A stretch of 64,000 bases of DNA from Streptomyces chrestomyceticus JCM 4735 (GTDB taxonomy: Bacteria; Actinomycetota; Actinomycetes; Streptomycetales; Streptomycetaceae), in assembly GCF_003865135.1 (NCBI RefSeq), contig NZ_BHZC01000001.1, forward strand, positions 7,812,001-7,876,000, given 5' to 3'. The notes beneath the pieces are model-generated. The model ran no database searches, had not been told where the DNA came from, and saw only the letters and a list, made by a program, of their open reading frames with translations. Below are positions 51,137 through 59,362 of this stretch, piece by piece; within the stretch, counting starts at the first letter, position 1, and every line of letters starts with the position of its first letter. A program made the position numbers and the translations under genes.

Positions 51137-51716
51137 GGGGCAGCGGCCGATCGGCCCACCTGCACCGCGCCCCTGTGTCAATTGCCCGTACCGGCGCGAC
51201 GTGCCTTCGGGGGGCTGGGGTCAGGAGGAGTACGACAAGCTGCGTGCGTACGACGCCGAGACTCCCTTCCAGTCGACGCGCGTATTCCAGTGTCACCAGG
51301 CCGACCGCGACAGCGAGGCGCGTCGCATCTGCAGTGGCTGGGCAGGTTGCCACGAGGCGGAGCACCTGCTGTCTGTGCGGCTGGTCTTGACCGTGGGGCA
51401 CATAGACCTGACGGCTTATCAGGACGTTGTCTCCTGTCGCTCGCCTCTCCCGCTGTTCGCCTCGGGCAGTGAAGCGGCCAGTCACGGAGTAGCTGACATT
51501 GACCGCCCCCGTGTGCTGGCCAGATGTCTGATTGTCAAGGTTTTCCGCACGCGCGGGGATGTGCGCACTGACCCCTGGCCCCTGCCCCGGAGTGCAATCC
51601 CTCCCCACGGCCCCGCGTTCCGGGGTGGGCCCCGCAGCCGCCCTGCCCGTGGTCCCTTTCCGGGCAGGGCGTCTGCTTCCTGGGTGCCGCAAAGAATCAA
51701 CGCACCCTACGCGTAG
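51129..51716 (+). CDS. DUF6283 family protein
   Basis: 195 residues from ATG 51129. The family core is clear: PRPCVNCPYRRDVPSG, QEEYDKLRAYDAET, FQCHQADRDSEARRICSGWAGCHEAEHLL and PLPLFASGSEAASHGV. The cysteines and His (CxxC, CH, C, CH) look like an Fe-S or zinc site. The family is common in actinophages and Streptomyces islands; the function is unknown. The last 55 residues are Pro/Arg-rich and read into operator site 2, so the true end may be earlier. Confidence 0.75.
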   Translation: MIEGQRPIGPPAPRPCVNCPYRRDVPSGGWGQEEYDKLRAYDAETPFQSTRVFQCHQADRDSEARRICSGWAGCHEAEHLLSVRLVLTVGHIDLTAYQDVVSCRSPLPLFASGSEAASHGVADIDRPRVLARCLIVKVFRTRGDVRTDPWPLPRSAIPPHGPAFRGGPRSRPARGPFPGRASASWVPQRINAPYA

Positions 51717-51742
51717 GGGTCTCGCCAGCCCAACGAATAGGG
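51705..51742. promoter_or_regulatory. Paired palindromic operator, island site 2
   Basis: The perfect palindrome CCCTACGCGTAGGG (51705-51718) and CCCAACGAATAGGG (51729-51742) start 24 bp apart, the spacing of site 1. They lie just upstream of the small gene at 51755 and the phage-tail remnant. Confidence 0.7.
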
Positions 51743-51754
51743 CTGAGGACGGAG

Positions 51755-51858
51755 ATGGCGGGAACGGCAGACCGCAAACGGAGGACGCGTTCAATATCCC
51801 GCTGGACGCCAAGAGCCCCCAGTCCCTGACGCTGAGGCAGAAGCGGAAGGCCGGCTGA
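51755..51858 (+). CDS. Tiny phage-type gene, apparent frameshift
   Basis: ATG 51755, just after GGACGGAG, encodes MAGTADRK; after a loss of one base in the A3 run (51777-51779) the sense continues TEDAFNIPLDAKSPQSLTLRQ to the stop at 51856-51858. The repaired product is 34 residues. It is placed directly before the tail-protein remnant. Confidence 0.4.
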
Positions 51859-52864
51859 TGAGCACCCCGGCGCGTCGACGCCCGCGGAGCCGCCCGTCGT
51901 CCCGGCCGAGGCGGCAGCGCAGGAAGCACAGCAGGCGGCGCAGGCTGCCCAGACCCAGGCCATCCGCGATCTTGCTATGGAGATCGCGAAGCAGACACTG
52001 CTCGACTTCCACCCGGCGACGATCCGCAAGGGCACCGTAGCGAGCATCGCGGACACGGCCGTGTCGCCGACGCCGGGCCTCCGGATCTCCGGAGACACCA
52101 CGGAAATCCCCGGCATCCGCTACATCGCCAGCTACGCGCCTGTGGTGGGTGACACGGTCCTGGTCATCAAGCAGGGCACAGACCTGGTCGCTCTGGGCGA
52201 GATCGCCGGGCAGTTCAGCGACAGCACCTGGACGACAGCGACGCTCGGGGCCGGGCTTCTCCCACAGCGGCAACAGCAACGGCAGCGTGCGCTACCGCAG
52301 GGATTGGGACAACGGCTCCTTTAAGCTGTAGTGGCGCGGGGGTGCGGCGAGCACGGGGGCGTCAACGGCGTTTATTTCCACCCCGCTGGACGCTGGATAC
52401 CGGCCCGTGGACCTGTTCTCCGTCGACACGGCCCGTGACGCGATCGGGACCAACTCGGTGAAGCTTGACTTCATTTCGAGCGGCACCGTCAACGTGGTCG
52501 GCGGGACGCTGGTGCCGTCCATCACCGATGCCACGATCAACGGGCACACGCACGCGGGGCCGGCGCACAGCCCCAGCGGACCGAGTCACATCCATCAGGT
52601 GTTCACCAGCCACCAGCAGAACATCGGCACGACCGGCGGCACGTCGCAGTCCCATACGCACAGCTACTCGGGCGGCACGACCGGCGACCAGAACCAGAGC
52701 CACACACACGAGATGGACGACACGGTAGCGGCCGGGACCGGGCAGACGGGCTCCGCTGGCACGGGGAGTACGTCCACGGACGGCGGAGTACGCACGGTTA
52801 CGAGAACACCGCTTTCGCACCGACATGGATCAGCTTCAACAGCATCGAGTACTTCCTCGACTGA
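51858..52864 (+). pseudogene. Phage tail/receptor-binding protein remnant
   Basis: The segments are coherent but scattered over frames: EAQQAAQAAQTQAIRDLAM (coiled coil), YAPVVGDTVLVIKQGTDLVA, FSHSGNSNGSVRYRRDWDNG, PLDAGYRPVDLFSVDTARD, then His-rich GHTHAGPAH, SHIHQVFTSH, SHTHSYSG and SHTHEMD, ending TWISFNSIEYFLD. Frames change near 51860, 52255 and 52788, and TAG at 52329-52331 interrupts the frame (KL*WRGG). His-rich GHTH repeats are typical of tail-fibre metal-binding regions. The in-frame stop makes decay likely even if some shifts are read errors. Confidence 0.7.
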
Positions 52865-52894
52865 GCGCAGCGCGGGCCGGGCGGCTTGCCGGGC

Positions 52895-53298
52895 CTATGA
52901 CCAGGGGGTAGGCCGCCGAGGGAAGAGTTCTGCCATGATCTCCCGTGAGCGGTCGTCCGGTACCCGGGGAGCCTGGTATCCGGATTTACGCACATGATCG
53001 AGGAAATCGGCTGGAAGAGCAATGTGGTAGCGCGAGAGGTAGTAAACGAGGTCGACAGACCAGACCCATTCGCCGTCCGTCATCAGCGATCCGGCGCCGC
53101 CGATCCACTCGTCTCTGGAAATGGCGTCACGTTCAGCGCCCATGGTGCTGAAGATCTCTTCGCCACCTTCGAGGTAGGAGAGGATCCGAGCTACATCAGG
53201 CGCTGGGGCCCCTCCATGGCCAAGGTCAGTGACGCACTGTAGACGGCAGGATCGCCGTCCTCGTTGCCTTCTGCGAAAAAACCTACTCGGCGAATCAT
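52895..53298 (-). CDS. Immunity-like small protein, apparent frameshift
   Basis: ATG 53298 with GAGGAACG upstream encodes MIRRVGFFAEGNEDGDPAVYSA. After loss of one base near 53238 the protein continues VTDLGHGGAPAPDVARILSYL, FSTMGAERDAISRDEWIGG, DGEWVWSVDLVYYLSRYHI to the stop at 52895. The repaired length is about 134 residues. It resembles immunity-type proteins found singly in Streptomyces, but I cannot name the family. It lies antisense and head-to-head with the endolysin remnant, as if inserted into that gene. Confidence 0.55.
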
Positions 53299-53709
53299 CG
53301 TTCCTCGCAAAACGCCGCCGGCAACGTGCACTTCTACGGATTCGAGTGCGAGAACCGCGGCGACGGCCGGGTTCCCTGGCTGGCTGTCCAGCTTGAAGCA
53401 GCCGAAGCGGCGGCGGCTGCCGTCTGCCGCTTCCACCGCTGGAGTGAGCGCAGCGTGATCGGGCACCGCGAGTGGCAGCCGGGGAAGGTCGACCCGCTCG
53501 GCTTCACCATGGACTCGATGCGTGCCCGGATCGCGGAGCGCCTGGCGCCGCCGCGCACGTACCGGGTGCGCCCGGGGGACTCGCTGTCCTCCATCGCCGC
53601 CGAGTTGTTGGGCAGCCTCTCGCGCTGGCCGGAGATCGCACGGCTCAACGGCCTGGCCGATGCCGATGTGCTTCGCGTGGGCCAGGTACTGAAGATTCCC
53701 CAAAGGTGA
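53299..53709 (+). pseudogene. Endolysin remnant: C-terminal part of amidase plus LysM
   Basis: The frame encodes the end of an N-acetylmuramoyl-L-alanine amidase domain (HFYGFECENRGDGRVPWLAV, SVIGHREWQPGKVDPLGF) and a LysM peptidoglycan-binding domain (YRVRPGDSLSSIAAELLGS, EIARLNGLADADVLRVGQVL). The N-terminal half of the amidase, with its first zinc ligand, is missing. GTG 53326 could still start a truncated protein. The stop overlaps the holin-like start (ATGA). Confidence 0.78.
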
Positions 53710-54068
53710 TGGACGTACAGGCGTGGCTGGTTGCGGGCGGCGGAGCTGTCGGCATGATCGTGTGCGGACTGCTGGCCGCGCGTGCCACGATCCGCGCGGG
53801 CGCGGCTGCTGCGACGGCGAACGAAGCGGCGGGGCGTACGGCTGCGGCGCCGGCCAGCCGCTCCGCCGACCTCGCGGTCCTGACAGCTACCGTCGCCAGG
53901 GTCGATCAGGAGAATGCCGCGCTGCGGACGCGCATGTCCCGCATGGAGTCGCTGGTCAGGGCTTGCTCCTGGACGGTGGACGGCCTCTACCGCTGGGCAC
54001 GCAATCCGGTGGGCGACCCGCCTGCGCCGCACCGCCTGGTCCAGGAGTACAACGACACCGGATCATGA
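53709..54068 (+). CDS. Holin-like membrane protein
   Basis: 119 residues from ATG 53709, coupled to the LysM gene by ATGA. A single N-terminal membrane segment (WLVAGGGAVGMIVCGLLAA) is followed by a helical, Ala-rich coiled coil (ATVARVDQENAALRTRMSRMESLV) and a short tail. The position next to an endolysin and the build match small actinophage holin or lysis proteins. It ends just before a terminator. Confidence 0.7.
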   Translation: MDVQAWLVAGGGAVGMIVCGLLAARATIRAGAAAATANEAAGRTAAAPASRSADLAVLTATVARVDQENAALRTRMSRMESLVRACSWTVDGLYRWARNPVGDPPAPHRLVQEYNDTGS

Positions 54069-54072
54069 CGCA

Positions 54073-54108
54073 GCCCCCTTCGCCCTTGCGGGTGGAGGGG
54101 GCGTTTTT
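54073..54108 (+). terminator. Rho-independent terminator of the phage lysis remnant
   Basis: GCCCCC (54073-54078) pairs with GGGGGC (54097-54102), with further pairing inside (CGCCC/GGGTG), followed by TTTTT at 54104-54108. This is a classical intrinsic terminator. Confidence 0.8.
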
Positions 54109-54129
54109 GTCGTGGTGCTGGGTTTCTCC

Positions 54130-54315
54130 TCAGTCGTCGGGGGCGACGTCGATCCAGGGTGCGTCAGCGAAGAATTCGCCGCCACCGCGGCCGTCGCTGC
54201 TCATCCAGCCGTGCGGTCCGCCGTCTCCGGCAGCGTCGGAGCAGGGGGGCCAGGTGCTGTGCCCGCAGTCGTCCCAGCAGCGGTGGCCGTCGATGCTGTA
54301 GCTCTGGATCGTCAA
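54130..54315 (-). CDS. Small Cys/Trp-rich protein
   Basis: 61 residues from TTG 54315, chosen because GGAGGAG lies 7 nt upstream; ATG 54360 in the same frame is the alternative. Sequence LTIQSYSIDGHRCWDDCGHS, TWPPCSDAAGDGGPHGWMSS to WIDVAPDD. Three cysteines and a His suggest metal binding. The product is acidic with no known domain. Operator site 3 lies just upstream of the longer form. Confidence 0.55.
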   Translation of the reverse strand: MTIQSYSIDGHRCWDDCGHSTWPPCSDAAGDGGPHGWMSSDGRGGGEFFADAPWIDVAPDD

Positions 54316-54360
54316 GGCGGTTCTCCTCCCGGGCTGCTGGTCGCCCGCTGCTGAACTCAT

Positions 54361-54687
54361 CTACAGCCCAACACGTAGGGATGGCTAGAGGGTAGGGCGT
54401 GATTTTGCCGTGCGGGCGAGGGACGCCCGGTAGGCGCTGCCTTCGGGTTTCGCCGCCGGGGGGCTGCTGCCTGCGGCTGGCAAAGTGACAAAGTGTCTTC
54501 GGATGGGGTGCATCGGTACATGCCGAACGTATGATCTTCAGCCTGGCGCTTCGGGGGATTTCCGCTGTTATAAGGCGTACATGGCAAGGGGGCCGCGTAC
54601 ATCCGCTCTGTTCTGGGCCGTGGGCCGAGAGCGAGGCGGAATTCCAGGACTAGCGTCGTTCTGTCATTCTTCGCACGTTTGGAACCC
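54361..54687. other. Intergenic region before the secreted toxin gene
   Basis: 327 bp with visibly lower GC than the chromosome on either side. Site 3 of the palindrome family lies at its left end. The rest should hold the toxin promoter; I see no gene in it. Confidence 0.5.
54367..54397. promoter_or_regulatory. Palindromic operator, island site 3
   Basis: CCCAACACGTAGGG (54367-54380) matches sites 1 and 2. A weaker half (CTAGAGGGTAGGG, 54385-54397) follows. It lies 7 bp from the long-form start of the leftward small gene and about 300 bp before the toxin gene. Confidence 0.55.
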
Positions 54688-56274
54688 ATGAAAAATCGCA
54701 TACTGAGCAGAATTGCGGCGTTGGTGCTGACGCTCGCTATCTTCGTCACCGGAGGCATGAGCCAAGCTCTCGCGGCCGACCAGAAGGAAACACCTTCAGC
54801 CCTGAAGAAGTGCCTTGCCGAGCCCTTCGGGAAGAAGCTGGAGTGCATCAAGAAGAACGCCCGGACCGAGGCGTTCGCTCTGCTGGGCATCGTCCTCTAC
54901 CTCGGCGCCTCGTACGACTGGAAAGAACAGGCCGACACCCAGTTCCCCGGGCTGCGCGAGAAGATAGCAGGCGTCAAGGGGGCAGCTCCGCTCATCGAAG
55001 CCACGATGAAGGAGTACATCGCCGCCAAGGAGAAGAAGGATCCGGAAGCGGCGGAGATACTCAAGAACCTGACCGCTACCGTCGACTCGCAGAAGCGGGT
55101 GCTCGGAAATATTCGGGACATAGCCCAACGCTCGGCTCAGGTCGCGAAGCTCGCCGGTGATCTTACTGTTGAACTGGCACCGGTGATCAACGAGGCTGCG
55201 AACATCTTGTCGGATCCGGAAATCCACACCGCGTTTGACATGATGAATGCAGGCTTCAAGGAGATGGATGAGGCGCTGTATGGCTTGAATTCCGCCGTCG
55301 GCGATGCGAACGATTCCATGGGTGGCATGAACGGCGCCATGGGTGGCATGAACGGCGCCACGGGCGGCCTGATCGGCACCGTTAACCGCATGGTCGGGAC
55401 CGTGAACGAATTGATCGTCGCATTCGACGAGATGGACCGCGGCCTCAAGGTGATGAACGAGGGCGCTGATGAGGTGAACCACGGTATCAATGGAATGATC
55501 GCGGGTATCGATCAGGCCAACCGTGGCCTCCGGCAGATGAACCAGGGTATCGCCGAAGCCAACCGCGGCATGGACCAGGCCAACCGTGGCGTCACGGGCA
55601 TGAACAAGGCCATCGATCATATCAATGACTCCCTCAAGAAGCCCCTCGCCCTGTTCGGCGACCACCCTTTCAGGGACGTTGATATCGACGGCGCTGTCGA
55701 CTACCTCCGGGGCCGTGCGTCGGGGGAAGAGCGGGTCAAGCGGGCTGTAACTTCAGCGGTTGCGGACCTCATCCCCGTAGAAGGCGACGCAAAGGGGGTA
55801 ACCGAGGCCATTACGGGAACCGATGTCATCACCGGCGAGAGGCTGTCCCCTGCGGAACGCATCCTCGGTGCGGTGATCTTTACGCGCTGGATCAGGGCAG
55901 GGAAGGACGTCATCGCGGCCGAGGACCTGATCAAGACCATCAGGGCGGAAAAGACAGCCGGTAAGATTGACGGCTGGCTCAGCAGGCAGGCATGGGACAA
56001 GGTTCCTTCCCATCTCAAACCTTTCGAAAAAGCCACCAACAAAGGTGTAGGTTACCGATGGAATAACGGAAAGGGGGACGGTGTCCGTATTGACAAGGGT
56101 AATCCGAATAATTCGCAGGTGATCCAGCAGGAAGATCACGTTGTCATCAATTCCGGTGGCAAGGTAATAGGTCGGAACGGGAAGCCCCTCGACGGCTCCA
56201 TCAAGACCAATCCTGAGCAAGCACATATCCCGCTGTCGGAATGGTTGAAGTGGAAGGAGTGGAACAAGCCGTGA
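54688..56274 (+). CDS. Secreted polymorphic toxin with Asn-heptad coiled coil
   Basis: 528 residues from ATG 54688; a TTG three codons earlier is in frame. A Sec signal (RIAALVLTLAIFVTGG, cleavage near SQALA-A) comes first. Residues about 185-317 are heptads of the type RG(I/L/M/V)xx(M/A)N, for example NRGLRQMNQGIAEANRG. A pretoxin-like segment (ERVKRAVTSAVADLIPVEGD) lies near 347. The C-terminal 95 residues (KGVGYRWNNGKGDGVRIDKG, HVVINSGGKVIGRNGKPLDG, HIPLSEWLKWKEW) resemble a nuclease toxin tip seen in Rhs/CdiA-type proteins. GC and codon bias differ from the flanks. The next gene is the immunity gene. Confidence 0.78.
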   Translation: MKNRILSRIAALVLTLAIFVTGGMSQALAADQKETPSALKKCLAEPFGKKLECIKKNARTEAFALLGIVLYLGASYDWKEQADTQFPGLREKIAGVKGAAPLIEATMKEYIAAKEKKDPEAAEILKNLTATVDSQKRVLGNIRDIAQRSAQVAKLAGDLTVELAPVINEAANILSDPEIHTAFDMMNAGFKEMDEALYGLNSAVGDANDSMGGMNGAMGGMNGATGGLIGTVNRMVGTVNELIVAFDEMDRGLKVMNEGADEVNHGINGMIAGIDQANRGLRQMNQGIAEANRGMDQANRGVTGMNKAIDHINDSLKKPLALFGDHPFRDVDIDGAVDYLRGRASGEERVKRAVTSAVADLIPVEGDAKGVTEAITGTDVITGERLSPAERILGAVIFTRWIRAGKDVIAAEDLIKTIRAEKTAGKIDGWLSRQAWDKVPSHLKPFEKATNKGVGYRWNNGKGDGVRIDKGNPNNSQVIQQEDHVVINSGGKVIGRNGKPLDGSIKTNPEQAHIPLSEWLKWKEWNKP

Positions 56275-56639
56275 AAAGTGTAGAGTTTCCGGAGAGGAGA
56301 GGCGAAGTCATCTCCGCAGTCCGCGCACTTTCTGATCCTGAGTATCAGCAGCGCGTCTGGATCGAACGGGTCTACCCGCAACCCGAATTCTTCGACGACT
56401 TCACTCTGAATGTTAATATCCTCGGAGATGCCGGTGTCTGGGACTCCCCCCGGGAAACCATCGGTTATACCCTCGTCTCCGTTGCTGAAGCCGAAGCCAT
56501 GGAATCTCTCATCGCGCGCCTCGAAGAGGCCCTAGAGGGCGTCGGCAGCGAGAGCCCGGACAGCGACTTCCTCGCGTCGTCCTTCTGGCCAGGTGTCGTA
56601 GAGGCGGCCCGCAACGCCCTCGCACTCCTGACACAGTAA
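56271..56639 (+). CDS. Immunity protein, SCO4402-like family
   Basis: 122 residues from GTG 56271, overlapping the toxin stop by 4 nt (GTGA); ATG 56241 in frame is possible. ERRGEVISAVRALSDPEYQQ, VYPQPEFFDDFTLNVNIL and FWPGVVEAARNALALL follow the pattern of SCO4402-family proteins, which often accompany toxins. It is acidic, as expected of an inhibitor of an RNA- or DNA-binding toxin. The role is inferred from the coupled position. Confidence 0.75.
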   Translation: MKSVEFPERRGEVISAVRALSDPEYQQRVWIERVYPQPEFFDDFTLNVNILGDAGVWDSPRETIGYTLVSVAEAEAMESLIARLEEALEGVGSESPDSDFLASSFWPGVVEAARNALALLTQ

Positions 56640-56654
56640 CGATGGCGTCGGAAT

Positions 56655-56689
56655 GCCCTTGGCTGACTCGCTCGCGACCGGCCAAGGGC
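56655..56689 (+). terminator. Hairpin after the toxin-immunity pair
   Basis: GCCCTTGGC (56655-56663) and GCCAAGGGC (56681-56689) are perfect complements with a 17-nt loop; GTTCCTGTTCT follows. It starts 15 bp past the immunity stop. Confidence 0.75.
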
Positions 56690-56814
56690 GTTCCTGTTCT
56701 GCCGGTCGTGCGGGCAGCATGCCGATGCCGTCATCATGGTCGGCTGTCCCGTTGCGTACCTGCCTTGCCCGAGCCGCTGGTTCCGGACCGGTCGCCGACA
56801 CGCGTCACGCCGGA

Positions 56815-57044
56815 TCAGCCGGCGGGCGCCGCGTCGCCGGGCGTCCATACGCCGGGCCCGCCCCCGCGCCACTCGATCAGCGAGGGGTCGTCCAGGTCGA
56901 CATCGTCCGGGTCCAGGCCCCCACGGCGCAGGAACTCCAGCAGGTCGGCCACGCCGTACGCTACTCCCAGGATTGCGGAGTCGGCATGGACGCGCCGCCC
57001 CCCCCGGTCGGTGAGGGCGGGTGCATCACCACGCGCGCTGCCAT
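56815..57044 (-). CDS. Small conserved acidic protein, apparent frameshift
   Basis: The coherent part, RRVHADSAILGVAYGVADLL, EFLRRGGLDPDDVDLDDPSL and IEWRGGGPGVW to the stop at 56815, has no start codon in its own frame. ATG 57044 or 57026 in the adjacent frame would join it if the C8 run 56998-57005 had one more base. Similar small proteins occur singly in Streptomyces next to DUF6879/XRE genes. The function is unknown. Confidence 0.5.
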
Positions 57045-57133
57045 GAGGCCAGGATCATGCGGGGGAGCGCGGACCGGATCCCGGGGCACGCGACAGAATT
57101 CTGACACCCCGAGGTGCTGGATGCTCCGTCACC

Positions 57134-57982
57134 TCACGGTGCGCCGTGTGCCCGCCTGGCGCGGCTGATCACGCTGTGAGCATCGGCGCCGTACACGGCG
57201 GATTCCCGCAGGGTGTCCCAGGTCCGGAGGTAGGTGCTGATACTCACGGACTCGTCGATCCACAGCTCCGCGTGCCAGTCCTCAGCGATGACCAGACGCT
57301 CGTCAAAGATCCAAAACCCGTTGGCGGGCGGAATCTTGAGCGATGCGCCGAAAGGGACGATCCCCAGGGTGAGAGTGTCCAGACCGATCACTCCGGCCAG
57401 CCGGTCCAACTGCGCGGCCAGAACCTGGGGCGGGCAGACCATGGCGCGCAGCGCTCCCTCCCACATGAGGATGTGGTACTTGGCGCCTGCCCTGTACAGG
57501 TTTTCCTGCCACTTCAGCCGGGCGCGGACGGCGGCGTCGGTGTCCTGGGGGGAACGCTGGAGTTCGGCGTACCGCGTAAAGATCGCCCTGGCGTAGTCAC
57601 CGGTCTGGAGAGCGCCGACGATCATGGCGCTCTCCCATGCACGGAAGGTTTTCGACCGGGCGAACTCCGCACTGACCGCATCCTGGACGGCCTGGTGCCC
57701 CGACGCCAGCTGCCGCCGCCAGGACCGCACATGGGACTCCAGCCCCCTCAGGCGTGCCAGCAGATCATCGGACGCTCCGGGCTGTTCGGTGGCTTTCGCC
57801 CAGTCCTGGAGATCGGTGACCGTGGCCGTCTGCTTGCCGTTCTCCAAGCGGCTGATCTTCGACTGCGCCCAGCCGAGGCGGGCCGCCAGCTGCGTGCCGG
57901 TGAGCCGACCTCCAGGGCACGCTTCCCGTAGCTCCCGGAGCCTCGCGCCGAGGGCTGCCCGTGCCTGCTGGAAGTCGGACAC
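57134..57982 (-). CDS. XRE regulator with DUF5753 C-terminal domain
   Basis: 282 residues from GTG 57982 (VSDFQQARAALGARLRELRE). The helix-turn-helix is TGTQLAARLGWAQSKISRLENGKQ. The C-terminal DUF5753 domain is recognisable (AVSAEFARSKTFRAWESAMI, QTGDYARAIFTRYAEL, MWEGALRAMVCPPQVLAAQL, GFWIFDERLVIAEDWHAEL). This is the very common Streptomyces XRE-DUF5753 type, usually paired with a small partner gene. It lies 13 bp behind the DUF6879 gene in one transcript. Confidence 0.87.
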   Translation of the reverse strand: MSDFQQARAALGARLRELREACPGGRLTGTQLAARLGWAQSKISRLENGKQTATVTDLQDWAKATEQPGASDDLLARLRGLESHVRSWRRQLASGHQAVQDAVSAEFARSKTFRAWESAMIVGALQTGDYARAIFTRYAELQRSPQDTDAAVRARLKWQENLYRAGAKYHILMWEGALRAMVCPPQVLAAQLDRLAGVIGLDTLTLGIVPFGASLKIPPANGFWIFDERLVIAEDWHAELWIDESVSISTYLRTWDTLRESAVYGADAHSVISRARRAHGAP

Positions 57983-57995
57983 CGGTTCACACTCG

Positions 57996-58744
57996 CTACT
58001 CTGCGGCGACCTCCGCCGCGATCGTTTCGTACGGGACAGCGTGATGCTGTGCCGCATCACGCATCTGGACAGAGCGGCTGACGCCGGCCGGTTCGGTGAT
58101 CAGCTCGACGCTCACCAGGCTGTCCTCGCTGTCGAAGACGAGCAGCGCGACGAGCCGGGAGTCAAAGATCCAGAAATCTTCGCCGGGCAGGCCGAGCAGA
58201 TCCGCCTGGGATCGCCGCAGGCTGAAGATGCTCTCACCTACGGAGCTGTTGCGCCGCGCGTTGTCGAGCAGGTAGAGCTGCCCCTGGGTCGGCGGGTTGT
58301 CGATCACGCGTACGCGTTCGAACCGCTTGCCCAGCGCCGCCTGTTCGCGACGCTCCGCGCACCACTGGGTGTCAGCGCCTTCCCAGTCCACCGGTTCGCC
58401 CCGCAGGAACTGCCGGTACGTTTCGGTGGCTTCGTCGCTCGCGTACCGGCGCCGGGTCTCCAGCCGCCACGCCGTGTGCTCGAACTGTGTGAACAGCCGG
58501 TCGAATGCGTCCAGACCGATGACGTGCGGCACGCGCACCACCTCCTTCGGGCCCCGGTCCACGAGCAGCTCGCGCGGGACGACGACAGCTGTCTCACCGG
58601 CTCCGAGATGCCGGAGCTGGGCGAGGTCGCCGGGGTCGGCCAGCGGGGGCCGTGAACGATGATCTCGCCTGTGTCCAGGTCTTCGTGGACGGCGGGGCAG
58701 CCGTTGATGCCGCTGCCCGTGCCGTTGAACCGCAGTCGCCTCAT
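57996..58744 (-). CDS. DUF6879 family protein, apparent frameshift
   Basis: The N-terminus MRRLRFNGTGSGINGCPAVH, EDLDTGEIIVHGP (ATG 58744, GAGAGG upstream) and the rest PLADPGDLAQLRHLGAGETA, VVVPRELLVDRG, HVIGLDAFDRLFTQFEHTA, to the end FWIFDSRLVALLVFD and PYETIAAEVAAE, are in different frames. One more base in the G5 run 58645-58649 gives a normal DUF6879 protein of about 249 residues. As it stands, GTG 58532 after AAGGAGG could start the C-terminal 178 residues. It is the partner of the XRE-DUF5753 regulator. Confidence 0.8.
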
Positions 58745-58916
58745 GACTGTGACCTCTCGTCCGGGACTGATCACCCCAGCATCCACGGCCCTGAAGCCCT
58801 GCGGTACAGCATGGGCGCAGGCCGCATGAAGATATAGCTGCATATTGAGCCAACCGGATCGCATATCTGCGCATAATGCATGGCGCCCCGGAGACGCCCT
58901 GCCTAGCGTCCGGTTC

Positions 58917-59138
58917 ATGGCGAAGAACCACGAGCCGGAGCCCGGTTCCCCTGAGAGCGCCGAATCGGGTGCGGCGGTCGACGCACTGTGTGAAGCCCTG
59001 ACGCTGGCTGGAATCGTCCTGCCGTCGCTGTCACCCGACCTGGGCTCCCCGAACCTTGCCCTGGTCAATCTGGGCCGCGTACGCGCCGATACCGCCATGC
59101 GGCTTGCCGCCGCCGTGCGCCGGGGGACGGACACATGA
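58917..59138 (+). CDS. Small hypothetical protein, divergent from DUF6879
   Basis: 73 residues from ATG 58917. MAKNHEPEPGSPESAESGAA, then a helical and amphipathic core (ALCEALTLAGIVLPSLSPDL, GRVRADTAMRLAAAVRRG). The promoter region with DUF6879 is AT-rich, with GCATAT at 58842 and 58861 and CATAAT at 58872. It overlaps the next gene by 4 nt. Such small genes are a regular part of DUF6879/XRE loci. Confidence 0.7.
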   Translation: MAKNHEPEPGSPESAESGAAVDALCEALTLAGIVLPSLSPDLGSPNLALVNLGRVRADTAMRLAAAVRRGTDT

Positions 59139-59362
59139 AGGGCAGCGTGCCCGGCACCGGGAGCCTGGTGTACGACACCGTCCAGCTGCGGCTCGGCCAA
59201 GTTGTGGACCACCTCGGGGCATTCGTGCAGCTCCGGCCGCCGGGAGGAGGCCGGGAGTGGGAGGCTGATCCCGACAGCCTGCGTCCCCTGACGCCCTGCG
59301 AGGCGCTCAGCGCCCGTGTGGCCGTGGCCAATCACGCGTCCGAGAACGGCCTGCTGCGGTGA
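59135..59362 (+). CDS. Small hypothetical protein
   Basis: 75 residues from ATG 59135, coupled to the previous gene (ATGA) and to the next (GTGA). Sequence SLVYDTVQLRLGQVVDHLGA, FVQLRPPGGGREWEADPDSL, SARVAVANHASENGLLR. A conserved Streptomyces type in XRE/DUF6879 loci; the function is unknown. Confidence 0.75.
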   Translation: MKGSVPGTGSLVYDTVQLRLGQVVDHLGAFVQLRPPGGGREWEADPDSLRPLTPCEALSARVAVANHASENGLLR

